From contig DATJIG010000154.1 in the NCBI GenBank assembly GCA_035493495.1, forward strand, positions 1 to 19,866: a DNA stretch of 19,866 nt, written 5' to 3'. Both the position numbers and the translations under genes were made by a program. Source of the DNA: DATJIG01 sp035493495 (GTDB taxonomy: Bacteria; Pseudomonadota; Alphaproteobacteria; SMXQ01). How positions within the stretch are numbered: the stretch's first letter is position 1; the number at the start of each line of letters is the position of its first letter. Below the pieces are notes generated by a model, which had not been told where the DNA came from, searched no databases, and worked only from the letters and a program-made list of their open reading frames with translations. This document shows positions 7,961 through 15,479 of the stretch, piece after piece.

Positions 7961-8040
7961 GGCTCGACCTGTCCGCACCAATAGAAAAACGAGCCAGTGG
8001 CAGACCGTGCGACCGGCGGAAAGCCGGCGTGGGGCTGCCA
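7961..8040 (+). promoter_or_regulatory. Candidate structured 5' leader of the OFA transporter
   Basis: Three perfect stems follow one another in an 80-nt non-coding stretch ending 7 nt before the Shine-Dalgarno of the transporter. GGCTCG (7961-7966) pairs with CGAGCC (7990-7995) over a 23-nt loop. TGGCAG (7998-8003) pairs with CTGCCA (8035-8040). Nested within the latter, CCGGC (8013-8017) pairs with GCCGG (8023-8027) over GGAAA. The unpaired segments between the nested stems are 9 and 7 nt. I do not recognise a known riboswitch class. In GC-rich DNA such stems can arise by chance, so function is unproven. Confidence 0.4.
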
Positions 8041-8059
8041 ACCTCCAAGGGAGCTTCTG

Positions 8060-9436
8060 ATGAGTCTGTTTTCCTTCCTTGACCGGGATCGCACCATAGC
8101 CGGTCCCAACTTCAGCCGGTGGATGGTCCCGCCGGCGGCGCTGTGCGTGCACCTCTGCATCGGCCAGGCGTACGCTTTCAGCGTCTTCAATCTGCCGATG
8201 ACGAGGATCCTCGGCGTCTCCCAGTCGACACCCAATGACTGGAAGCTCACCGAGCTCGGCTGGATCTTCAGCATTGCGATCTTCTTCCTCGGGTTCTCGG
8301 CGGCGGTGTTCGGCCGCTGGGTGGAGGAGGGCGGTCCGCGGCGGGCGATGTTCACCGCGGCCCTGTGCTGGGCGGGCGGCTTCCTGCTGTCGGCCGTCGG
8401 CGTCTACGCCCACAACCTGTGGCTGATCTACCTCGGCTACGGGGTGCTCGGCGGCATCGGCCTCGGCATCGGCTACATCTCGCCGGTATCGACGCTGATC
8501 AAGTGGTTCCCCGATCGGCCGGGCATGGCGACCGGCATGGCCATCATGGGCTTCGGCGGCGGCGCGTTCATCGCCTCTCCGCTCTCGGTGTGGCTGATGT
8601 CCAAGTTCGCCACAACGAGTCATGTCGGCGTCGCGGAGACCTTCATCGTCCTTGGCGTTGTGTACTTCTTCTTCATGATGGTGGGTGCGGCCCTCGTCCG
8701 GCTGCCGGCACCAGGATGGAGGCCGAAGGGCTACGTGCCGCCGGTCCAGTCGACGAAGCTCATCACCACCGAGAACGTCTACGTCTACGACGCTCTGAAG
8801 ACGCCGCAGTTCTGGCTGATCTGGTTGGTCCTGTGCCTGAACGTGACCGCCGGCATCGGCGTGCTCGGCCAGGCATCGGCGATGAGTCAGGAGATGTTCC
8901 CGGGTCGCGTGACCCCCATCGCGGCCGCCGGCTTCGTCGGCCTGATGAGTCTGTTCAACATGGGTGGCCGGTTCTTCTGGGCGTCCACGTCGGACTACAT
9001 CGGTCGCAAGAACACCTACTTCGTGTTCTTCGTCCTCGGCACCATCCTGTATGCCACGGTGCCGCATGCCGGTTCGATCGGCAGCGTCACGCTGTTCGTC
9101 GTGTGCTTCCTGGTCATCATCAGCATGTACGGAGGCGGGTTCTCGACGGTACCCGCTTATTTGCGCGACATGTTCGGTACGCAGTACGTCGGCGCGATCC
9201 ACGGCCTGTTGCTGACGGCCTGGTCGATGGCCGGCATCTTCGGGCCGGTGCTCGTCAACTACATTCGCGAGTACAACGTGACTCACGGTGTCGCGAAGGC
9301 ACAGGCCTACAACACCACGATGTACGTCATGGCGGTGCTGCTGGTGGTCGGCTTCTTCTGCAACCTGTTCGTCAAGGCCGTCCACGAGCGTTTCCACATG
9401 AAGACCACGCAACCCGTCGCGGCGCCGGCCGAGTGA
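8060..9436 (+). CDS. OFA-family (oxalate/formate antiporter type) MFS transporter
   Basis: 458 residues with about twelve hydrophobic segments, normal for the major facilitator superfamily. OFA-family features include 'GQAYAFSVFNLPM' in the first membrane segment, 'KWFPDRPGMATGMAIMGFGGGAF' after segment 4, and 'GRFFWASTSDYIGRKN' and 'STVPAYLRDMFGTQYVGAIHG' in the second half. OFA members exchange or take up small carboxylates such as oxalate and formate; the context favours formate, possibly oxalate. The ATG at 8060 is chosen over an upstream in-frame GTG (7997) because AAGGGAG (8048-8054) precedes it at a proper distance and the family alignment begins there. It sits between fdhD and fdsD on the same strand. 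Substrate and direction of transport are inferred. Confidence 0.88.
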   Translation: MSLFSFLDRDRTIAGPNFSRWMVPPAALCVHLCIGQAYAFSVFNLPMTRILGVSQSTPNDWKLTELGWIFSIAIFFLGFSAAVFGRWVEEGGPRRAMFTAALCWAGGFLLSAVGVYAHNLWLIYLGYGVLGGIGLGIGYISPVSTLIKWFPDRPGMATGMAIMGFGGGAFIASPLSVWLMSKFATTSHVGVAETFIVLGVVYFFFMMVGAALVRLPAPGWRPKGYVPPVQSTKLITTENVYVYDALKTPQFWLIWLVLCLNVTAGIGVLGQASAMSQEMFPGRVTPIAAAGFVGLMSLFNMGGRFFWASTSDYIGRKNTYFVFFVLGTILYATVPHAGSIGSVTLFVVCFLVIISMYGGGFSTVPAYLRDMFGTQYVGAIHGLLLTAWSMAGIFGPVLVNYIREYNVTHGVAKAQAYNTTMYVMAVLLVVGFFCNLFVKAVHERFHMKTTQPVAAPAE

Positions 9437-9446
9437 GGAGAGAAAC

Positions 9447-9572
9447 ATGAGCATCGACAACGAGGGTGGCACCAAGACCTGGCATCTGGTCCTGGCCTGG
9501 GGCTTCGTCGGCATCCCGCTTACGCTGGGGGTGCTGCAGACCCTGATCAACTCGCTGAAGCTCTTCCAATAG
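9447..9572 (+). CDS. MFS transporter small subunit-like 41-residue membrane protein
   Basis: A 41-codon gene starting 10 bp after the transporter stop, with GAGGAG six nucleotides before its ATG. The polar N-terminus (MSIDNEGGTKTW) is followed by one hydrophobic segment, about residues 13-37 (HLVLAWGFVGIPLTLGVLQT, then LINSL), and it ends KLFQ. This looks like the tiny 'MFS transporter small subunit' proteins found directly downstream of OFA-type transporters, with their Trp-rich start and 'AW-x2-VGIPL' core; I recall that family from memory. Translational spacing suggests it is made with the transporter and probably associates with it in the inner membrane. It is short enough for ordinary gene finders to miss. 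Confidence 0.8.
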   Translation: MSIDNEGGTKTWHLVLAWGFVGIPLTLGVLQTLINSLKLFQ

Positions 9573-9590
9573 GGGAGCAACCCTGGTGGG

Positions 9591-9618
9591 GAGCCGGCCG
9601 GAAATCCCCGGCCGGCTC
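9591..9618 (+). terminator. Strong GC hairpin between the transporter module and fdsD
   Basis: GAGCCGGCCGG (9591-9601) and CCGGCCGGCTC (9608-9618) are perfect 11-bp arms around a 6-nt loop AAATCC, starting 18 nt after the small-protein stop. No U-tract follows, so it may be a weak or Rho-assisted terminator, a 3'-end stabiliser, or an attenuator that lowers fdsD expression. Confidence 0.5.
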
Positions 9619-9649
9619 TCGCCATGACCGCTGCGCCGGGATGCGCAAC

Positions 9650-9661
9650 GCAGTACACTGC
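9650..9661. repeat. Short dyad upstream of fdsD
   Basis: GCAGT (9650-9654) and ACTGC (9657-9661) are separated by two bases, 28 bp before the fdsD start. It might be a regulatory half-site pair or chance; no promoter elements were recognised around it. Confidence 0.2.
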
Positions 9662-9689
9662 TTCGACATGGATCAGATGAGTAAGAGCA

Positions 9690-9908
9690 ATGGAGCCTGA
9701 GAAGCTCGTATATATGGCGAACCAGATCGCCAAGTTCTTCGCCCACCAGCCGGAGGACAAGGCCGTCGCCGGCACCGCCGATCACATTGCCAAGTTCTGG
9801 GAGCCGCGCATGCGCACGGCGATCTTCCGCCACCTCGAGGCGGGCGGCGAGGGGCTCGACCCGCTCGCGCTCAGGGCGCTCAAGAGCCTGAAGGCGGGAA
9901 CGCACTGA
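9690..9908 (+). CDS. fdsD: NAD-dependent formate dehydrogenase delta subunit FdsD
   Basis: 72 residues, the normal size for FdsD. The family signature is clear: 'KLVYMANQIAKFFAHQ' near the start, 'AVAGTADHIAKFWEPRMR' in the middle and 'GGEGLDPLALRALKSL' at the end. FdsD is a small soluble protein needed for full activity of FdsABG-type formate dehydrogenases, acting in assembly or cofactor handling and not carrying a redox centre; no cysteine is present here. In the usual fdsGBACD order it follows fdsC/fdhD directly, but here about 1.8 kb with two membrane-protein genes intervenes. The Shine-Dalgarno before ATG 9690 is weak (TAAGAG), and a GC hairpin lies upstream, so expression may be lower or separate. 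Confidence 0.9.
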   Translation: MEPEKLVYMANQIAKFFAHQPEDKAVAGTADHIAKFWEPRMRTAIFRHLEAGGEGLDPLALRALKSLKAGTH

Positions 9909-9997
9909 GGGATTTTCCCCAGGCCGGTTGCCCGCCGCGCCGCGCGGTGTTTAAGTGGCGGCCGGCAGCAAGACAATAAGCGCTCAAAACCAAGCCT

Positions 9998-10399
9998 ATG
10001 TGGATCGCCTCATTCTGGATCGCCGTCGGCGGCGCCATCGGCAGCGTGCTGAGATTCTGGGTCGCCGAGGTGTTCGCACGGGCGTTCGGCACCGAGTTCC
10101 CGTGGGGAACGGTGTTCGCCAACGTCTCGGGCTGCTTCGTCATCGGCTTCTTCGCGACGCTGACGGGGCCCGAGGGACGCGTGTTCGCCGGGCCGCTGTC
10201 GCGGCAGTTCGTGATGATCGGGATCTGCGGCGGCTACACGACTTTCTCGTCGTTCAGCCTGCAGACGCTGGCGCTGCTTCAGACGGGGGACGGTGGCAAG
10301 GCGGCCCTCAACGTCGGAATGTCGCTCGTGCTGTGCCTGCTCGCGGTGTGGATCGGCCACGTGGCCGCGGGCATGCTCAATCAGATGAACGGGGCCTGA
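9998..10399 (+). CDS. crcB: Fluoride channel CrcB/Fluc
   Basis: 133 residues with four membrane segments, typical of Fluc. Conserved features: 'GGAIGSVLRF' with Arg19, 'FPWGTVFANVSGCFVIG' with the pore Asn42, and 'GICGGYTTFSSFSLQT' (75-90) carrying the two pore phenylalanines, here Phe83 and Phe86. Fluc proteins work as dual-topology dimers that let cytoplasmic fluoride leak out. ATG 9998 is the only start that gives the normal N-terminus; the Shine-Dalgarno is poor. The 89-bp gap after fdsD contains GC-rich inverted segments but no recognisable fluoride riboswitch. The DUF190 gene follows after 3 bp. Any link to formate metabolism is positional only. Confidence 0.94.
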   Translation: MWIASFWIAVGGAIGSVLRFWVAEVFARAFGTEFPWGTVFANVSGCFVIGFFATLTGPEGRVFAGPLSRQFVMIGICGGYTTFSSFSLQTLALLQTGDGGKAALNVGMSLVLCLLAVWIGHVAAGMLNQMNGA

Positions 10400-10402
10400 G
10401 CC

Positions 10403-10753
10403 ATGGAACTTCCGCGTGAAGCCGTTCTCCTACGCATTTTCCTCGGCGAGCAGGATCGCTGGGAGGGCAAGCCCCTCTACGACGCGATCGTGATGCGGGC
10501 GCGCGAGGAGCATCTGGCGGGCGCCACGGTGCTGCGCGGCGCCATGGGCTACGGCCACGCGACGCGGCTTCATCGCGCCAACTTCCTCGACATCTCCGAG
10601 GACCTGCCGGTGATCATCGAGATCGTCGACACCGAAGCCAAGATCAACGCGTTCCTGCCGATCCTTGATTCGATGATGGGCAGCGGACTGGTGACGCTGG
10701 AGAAGGTCGGCGTGCTCCAGTACGGCCGCTCGAAGAATTCGACGCCGCGCTAG
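10403..10753 (+). CDS. DUF190 family protein (PII-like)
   Basis: 116 residues, starting 3 bp after the crcB stop, so the two are very likely co-translated. The sequence matches the DUF190 family, whose members have a ferredoxin-like, PII-related fold: 'LLRIFLGEQDRWEGKPLYDAIV', 'GATVLRGAMGYGH' and 'EDLPVIIEIVDTEAKINAFLPIL'. DUF190 genes are frequent neighbours of crcB, so a regulatory or sensing role in fluoride resistance is a fair inference, but no biochemical function is established that I can state. It converges on dnaE2; its TAG stop lies in a 10-bp direct repeat. Confidence 0.88.
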   Translation: MELPREAVLLRIFLGEQDRWEGKPLYDAIVMRAREEHLAGATVLRGAMGYGHATRLHRANFLDISEDLPVIIEIVDTEAKINAFLPILDSMMGSGLVTLEKVGVLQYGRSKNSTPR

Positions 10754-10768
10754 CTCCTGCGCTAGCTC
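10747..10768. repeat. Direct repeat across the convergent gene ends
   Basis: GCGCTAGCTC occurs at 10747-10756 and again at 10759-10768. The first copy contains the TAG stop of the DUF190 gene; the second overlaps the dnaE2 stop (TGA read at 10769-10767). Each copy holds the palindrome GCTAGC. Only 13 bp separate the two convergent stop codons, leaving no room for a bidirectional terminator between them. Confidence 0.6.
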
Positions 10769-13700
10769 AATGGAAGTTGCGGCCTTCTGGGATCGCGATC
10801 GCGGCGGGATCGTCCCGCTTCCCTGAGATCGGCGCCACCGGTGCGGCATCGTCGTTGAGCCAGCGCAGCTCGCCCGACAGGTCCTGAAGCTCCTCGGCGA
10901 CGATGTGGGTGACGATGCCCTCACGCTGCACGGTGCCGGTGGCCGCCATCAGCCGGCTCTCCATCACCGTGCGGCGGAACGTCTCGAACGTCCGCGCCCA
11001 AATGACGATATTGGCGATGCCACTCTCATCCTCGATGGTCGCGAAGATCACGCCCTTCGAGGTGCCGGGACGCTGACGCACCAGCACCAGACCGGCGATG
11101 GCGGTGCGGCTGCCGTTGGGCGCCGTGGCGAGTGCGGCGCACGGGATGATGCCGCGCGGCGCGAGCCGGTCGCGCAGCAGCCCGACGGGATGGCGCCGCA
11201 AGGTCAGCGACAGATGCCGGTAATCGGCGATGACATGCTCGCCGACGCCCATCTGTGGCAGCACCACTTCGGGCTCCCGCGGCTGGTCGGGCGGCGGCGC
11301 GTTGTGGCCGGTGCCCTGCGTCGCCTCGGCGTGGGCGAACAGCGGCAGCGGCGTCGCGCCCAGCGCATGGATCTCCCATAGCGCGCGGCGGCGGTCGAGG
11401 CCGAGCGATCCGAATCCGTCGGCGTTGGCGAGCGTGGTCAGCTCGGTCGGGGTCAGTGCGCCGCGCCGCCACACGTCGCGCATCGTCGCGTAGCCCGAGT
11501 CGCGGCGCTCCATCAACTTTCCGGCGACGGCCTCGCCGAAGCCGCGCACTTGGCGGAAGCCGAGGCGCAGCGCGATGCGGCCGCTCGGCGCATCCTCGAG
11601 CGTGCAGTGCCACTCACTGGCGTTGATGTCGACCGGGCGGATTTCGACACCGTGCTCGCGGGCATCGCGGACGATCTGCGCCGGGGCATAGAAGCCCATC
11701 GGCTGGGCGTTGAGGAGCCCGGCAGCGAAGGCCGCCGGATAGTGGTGCTTGATCCACGCCGAGACGTAGACCAGCAGCGCGAAGCTCGCGGCGTGGGATT
11801 CCGGGAAGCCGTACTCGCCGAAACCCTGGATCTGCTGAAAGCAGCGCTCGGCGAAGTCGCGGTCGTAGCCGTTCTTCACCATGCCGTCGATCATCTGCCG
11901 CTGGAACGTCGAGATCGTGCCGACGTGGCGGAAGGTCGCCATCGCGCGGCGGAGCTGGTCGGCCTGGGCCGGCGTGAATCCGGCGGCGACGATGGCGATC
12001 TTCATCGCCTGTTCCTGGAACAGCGGCACGCCCAACGTCTTCTCGAGGACCGCGCGCAGCTCCTGCGACGGATAGGTGACCCGCTCCTTGCCGTCGCGGC
12101 GGCGGAGGTAGGGATGCACCATGTCGCCCTGGATCGGCCCCGGGCGCACGATCGCGACCTCGACCACGAGGTCGTAGAAGGTTTTCGGCTTGAGGCGCGG
12201 CAGCATCGACATCTGCGCGCGCGACTCGACCTGGAACACGCCGACCGAATCGGCGCGCGACAGCATCTCGTAGACGGCCGCGTCCTCCTGCGGGACCGAG
12301 GCTAGGTCGTAGTGCTTGCCCCAGTGCTTGGCGATGAGATCGAGAGCCTTGTGGATGCAGGTCAGCATGCCGAGGGCGAGGACGTCGATCTTGAGCAGGC
12401 CCAGGGTGTCGAGGTCGTCTTTGTCCCACTCGATGACGGTGCGGTCCTCCATCGCCGCGTTCTCGATCGGCACCAGCGAGGCGAGCGGCCCGCGGCTGAT
12501 GACGAAGCCGCCGACGTGCTGCGACAGGTGGCGTGGGAAGCCGCGCAGCTCCTTGGCCAGCGCCAGTGCCGTCGCCAGCGTGCGGTCCTCGGGATCAAGG
12601 CCGGTCGAGCGAACGTGATGGTCGCCGAGGCCGTCGTCGCTCGATCCCCACACCGTGCGCGACATGGCGTTGATCGAATCGAGCGACAGCCCCATCGCCT
12701 TGCCGACGTCGCGGATCGCGCTGCGCGAGCGATAGGAGATCACGGTGGCGGCAAGTGCCGCGCGCTCACGCCCGTATTTCCCGTAGATGTACTGGATCAC
12801 CTCCTCGCGGCGCTCGTGCTCGAAGTCGACGTCGATGTCGGGCGGCTCGTTGCGTTCGGCGGAGATGAAGCGTTCGAACAGCACGTCGATCTGCTGGGGA
12901 TCGACCGAGGTGATGCCGAGCACGTAACAGACGACCGAGTTCGCCGCCGAGCCACGTCCCTGGCACAGGATGCCCTGCGACCGGGCGTAGCGGACGATGT
13001 CGTGCACCGTCAGGAAGTAGGGCGCGTACGCGAGTTTGGTGATGAGGTCGAGCTCGTAGGCGATCGCTCCGCGCACCTTGTCTGGCATGCCGTTTGCGTA
13101 GCGCTCGGTCGCGGCGTCCCAGGCGAGTCGCTCGAGGTGCTGCTGCGGCGTCATGCCATCGGGCACGAGCTCGACCGGATACTCGTAGCGGATCTCGTCG
13201 AGCGAGAAGCGGCAGCGGTCGGCGATCTCGACGGTCCGCGCCACGACCTCGGGATGATCCTGGAACAGCTCCGCCATCTCCGCCGCCGACTTGAGATGCC
13301 GCTCGGCGTTGACCTCGAGCCGGCGCCCGGCCTCGTGGATCGTCGCGCCCTCGCGGATGCAGGTGACGACGTCCTGCAGCATGCGGCGGTCGGGATGGTG
13401 GTAGAGCACGTCGTTGGTCGCGACCAGCGGCACGCCGCTCCACGCCGACACGCGGGCGAGGTGGTCGATGCGGCGGCGGTCGTCGCCGCGATGGCGGTGC
13501 TGCGCGCCGAGGTACACGGCATCGCCAAACCGCTCTTTCAGCGCGTGCAGCAGATGCATGTCGCCTTCCGAGGGAACGAGCGACGGCAGGACGATGAGTA
13601 TCTGCCCATCGCCATAGTCGAGGAGATCGGGGACGGCGAGGTGGCATTCGCCCTTGGGCGCGCGCCGCTTGCCGAGGGTCAAGAGCTGCGATAGCCGGCC

Positions 13701-13955
13701 GTAGGCGGCGCGGTCGGTCGGTAGCGCGAGGACGCTGCGGCCGTCGGTAAAGTCGAGGCGCGCGCCGACGATCAGCCTTAGCCCCAGCTTCTTCGCCATG
13801 CCGAAGGCGCGGACCACGCCCGCCAGCGTGTTGCGATCGGTGACGGAGATCGCCCGCTGACCGAGGTGCGAGGCCTGGGCGACCATCTCCTCGGGGTGCG
13901 AGCCGCCCCGCAGGAAGCTGAAATTGGTCGTGACCTGGAGCTCGACGTAATCCAT
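10767..13955 (-). CDS. dnaE2: Error-prone DNA polymerase DnaE2 (ImuC)
   Basis: 1062 residues, a C-family DNA polymerase of the DnaE2 type. The N-terminal PHP domain begins 'YVELQVTTNFSFLRGGSHPEE'. The palm has 'GRGSAANS' (333-340), the catalytic pair Asp375/Asp377 in 'PPDIDVDFEHERREE', and the third Asp524 in 'LLKIDVLALG'. An OB-fold-like region sits near the C-terminus, which ends 'EGRNFH'. The protein carries out translesion synthesis with ImuA and ImuB in SOS mutagenesis. ATG 13955 is preferred to the upstream in-frame TTG at 13970 because GAGGG precedes it and the family starts at this Met. It follows the imuB stop by 24 bp, last in the cassette. Confidence 0.96.
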   Translation of the reverse strand: MDYVELQVTTNFSFLRGGSHPEEMVAQASHLGQRAISVTDRNTLAGVVRAFGMAKKLGLRLIVGARLDFTDGRSVLALPTDRAAYGRLSQLLTLGKRRAPKGECHLAVPDLLDYGDGQILIVLPSLVPSEGDMHLLHALKERFGDAVYLGAQHRHRGDDRRRIDHLARVSAWSGVPLVATNDVLYHHPDRRMLQDVVTCIREGATIHEAGRRLEVNAERHLKSAAEMAELFQDHPEVVARTVEIADRCRFSLDEIRYEYPVELVPDGMTPQQHLERLAWDAATERYANGMPDKVRGAIAYELDLITKLAYAPYFLTVHDIVRYARSQGILCQGRGSAANSVVCYVLGITSVDPQQIDVLFERFISAERNEPPDIDVDFEHERREEVIQYIYGKYGRERAALAATVISYRSRSAIRDVGKAMGLSLDSINAMSRTVWGSSDDGLGDHHVRSTGLDPEDRTLATALALAKELRGFPRHLSQHVGGFVISRGPLASLVPIENAAMEDRTVIEWDKDDLDTLGLLKIDVLALGMLTCIHKALDLIAKHWGKHYDLASVPQEDAAVYEMLSRADSVGVFQVESRAQMSMLPRLKPKTFYDLVVEVAIVRPGPIQGDMVHPYLRRRDGKERVTYPSQELRAVLEKTLGVPLFQEQAMKIAIVAAGFTPAQADQLRRAMATFRHVGTISTFQRQMIDGMVKNGYDRDFAERCFQQIQGFGEYGFPESHAASFALLVYVSAWIKHHYPAAFAAGLLNAQPMGFYAPAQIVRDAREHGVEIRPVDINASEWHCTLEDAPSGRIALRLGFRQVRGFGEAVAGKLMERRDSGYATMRDVWRRGALTPTELTTLANADGFGSLGLDRRRALWEIHALGATPLPLFAHAEATQGTGHNAPPPDQPREPEVVLPQMGVGEHVIADYRHLSLTLRRHPVGLLRDRLAPRGIIPCAALATAPNGSRTAIAGLVLVRQRPGTSKGVIFATIEDESGIANIVIWARTFETFRRTVMESRLMAATGTVQREGIVTHIVAEELQDLSGELRWLNDDAAPVAPISGKRDDPAAIAIPEGRNFH

Positions 13956-13979
13956 GGCGCCCTCGTTCAACGAACAGGC

Positions 13980-15479
13980 TCAGGCGAACAGCCCGTGCAG
14001 ATACCAGCGCGGGGCTTCGTCGCCGCGCGGCAGCGTGCGGTAGACCCAGAACCGGCGTCCGGCCTCGTCCTCGACGCGGTAGTAGTCGCGGGTGCGGGCG
14101 TTCGCCGGCGCGCGCCACCACTCGGGCGCGATGCGCTCGGGACCCTCGGTCCTGGCGATGCGGTGGCGGACGCCGCGCCATTCGAAGTCGACGAGCGTGC
14201 CGGTTGCGCGGCAGGCCTCGGCGGCGATCGGCTCGGGGCAGGGCAGGAGCCGGATCGGCCGTGCCAGATCGTCGGGCCAGGCGCGCTCGCCGGCCGGGTC
14301 CCCAATCGCTGGAGCAACAGTGACCGTACGCTCCGGAATGTGGCTGTCGACCGCGGTGATGCGGAACACCGAGCGGGTGCCGAGGCGGTTGCGCAGGCGG
14401 TCGATCAGCGGCGCGAGATCGGCCGACGACCGCTCGCCTTCGAACGCCGTCTGGTCGGGATCGAGGCGATCGGTGGCGACCGCTTCGAGGATCGCCGTCT
14501 CGATGCCGAACCCGGGATCGATGCCGTCGAGCTTCTCGGCGAACAGGCGTGCGAGGTGCGCGGCATCGTGACTCGCGCGCGCGGTGCCGATGGTGATCGC
14601 CTGGGCCGTGCCGTCGACGCGGCACAGCAGCAGGTCGAGGGTCCGCGCGCCGCGCCGTGCCTTGGCGAGGCGGGGACACAGTCCGTCGAGCAGGCGGCGC
14701 AGCGTGGCGTCGATGTCCTCGCGCCGCGCGATCGGCTCGGCGAAGGCCATGCGGCTGCGCCAGGCGGACGCGGGGCGACGCGGCGTGATCGGATCGTCGG
14801 CGCGCCCCAGCACCTGGTCGAGACGGCGGACCAGCATCTCGCCGAAGCGCGCGACGAGGGGCGCGCGCGGCAGCGGCAGCAGATCGGCGATGCGTCTGAG
14901 CCCGAGGCGATGCAGCGTCTCGATCAGCGGCATCGGCAGGCGCAATGCTGAGGTCGGCAACGGTCCGAGCGCCGTCCGCGTCGATTCCGGCGCCACCACG
15001 GGGGCGGTACCGAAGCGCGCGACGGCCCACGCCGCACCGGGAGTCGAGGCGACCGATGCGCGCGCGGCGATGCGGGCGCGGGCGAGACGATGGACGAGAT
15101 CCTGGACGAGCCTTTCCTCGCCGCCGAACAGATGCGCGGAGCCGGTGATGTCGAGCAGCAGGCCGTCGTCGCCGTCGAGCGACACCGTTGGCGTCCAGCG
15201 CACGCACCAGTCGGCGAGCGCTGCCATCGCCGCGCGGTCACCGTCGGGATCGGCGGGCGCGGTGCGGAGATCGGGAACCAGCACGCGGGCGTCGGCGAGC
15301 GGCTGGCCGGGCGAGAGTCCTTCGAGCGCCGCGATGGAATCGACCGCGAACAGCGCGACGCCGCCCGCGCCCGGCATCGTCAGCGCCAGCGGATGGTCCG
15401 CGGTGTCGCGATCAGCCTGCCGACGTCGCCAGCAGTCCGTCGACCAGTGGGGAAGCCAGATCGAAATGAAGCGTCGCAT
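13980..15479 (-). CDS. imuB: ImuB, inactive Y-family polymerase-like mutagenesis protein
   Basis: 499 residues. It resembles Y-family polymerases but lacks the catalytic carboxylates: where active enzymes have an Asp in the first beta-strand, this one reads 'RRFISIWLPHW', and later 'SLDGDDGLLLDITGS' marks the palm. ImuB acts as a hub that links ImuA and DnaE2 to the sliding clamp during translesion synthesis. The start is ATG 15479, giving the canonical N-terminus, with GGAGTGG seven nt upstream. This start lies inside imuA, so the two genes overlap by 68 bp in different frames. The C-terminal part (about 350-499) ends 'RWYLHGLFA', as in other ImuB proteins. An upstream in-frame start at 15560 is much less likely. 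Confidence 0.93.
   Translation of the reverse strand: MRRFISIWLPHWSTDCWRRRQADRDTADHPLALTMPGAGGVALFAVDSIAALEGLSPGQPLADARVLVPDLRTAPADPDGDRAAMAALADWCVRWTPTVSLDGDDGLLLDITGSAHLFGGEERLVQDLVHRLARARIAARASVASTPGAAWAVARFGTAPVVAPESTRTALGPLPTSALRLPMPLIETLHRLGLRRIADLLPLPRAPLVARFGEMLVRRLDQVLGRADDPITPRRPASAWRSRMAFAEPIARREDIDATLRRLLDGLCPRLAKARRGARTLDLLLCRVDGTAQAITIGTARASHDAAHLARLFAEKLDGIDPGFGIETAILEAVATDRLDPDQTAFEGERSSADLAPLIDRLRNRLGTRSVFRITAVDSHIPERTVTVAPAIGDPAGERAWPDDLARPIRLLPCPEPIAAEACRATGTLVDFEWRGVRHRIARTEGPERIAPEWWRAPANARTRDYYRVEDEAGRRFWVYRTLPRGDEAPRWYLHGLFA

Noticed and set aside
7997..8059. Upstream in-frame GTG start for the MFS transporter
   Set aside because: It would add a polar 21-residue tail from the region of inverted repeats; ATG 8060 has AAGGGAG at good spacing and the family N-terminus.
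9668..9700. Ten-codon ORF (MDQMSKSNGA) overlapping the fdsD start
   Set aside because: Possible translational coupling element, but there is no Shine-Dalgarno before it and so short a frame arises easily by chance.
7517..9775. 752-codon minus-strand open frame opposite fdhD, the transporter and fdsD
   Set aside because: It is antisense to three recognisable genes and its low-complexity charged composition is that of a GC shadow frame.
9909..9997. Fluoride riboswitch before crcB
   Set aside because: I looked for the crcB-motif pattern and did not find its conserved segments; only general GC inverted segments are present. A covariance-model search would settle this.
12312..13694. 460-codon plus-strand frame opposite dnaE2
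   Set aside because: Antisense shadow of dnaE2, which carries the catalytic aspartates.
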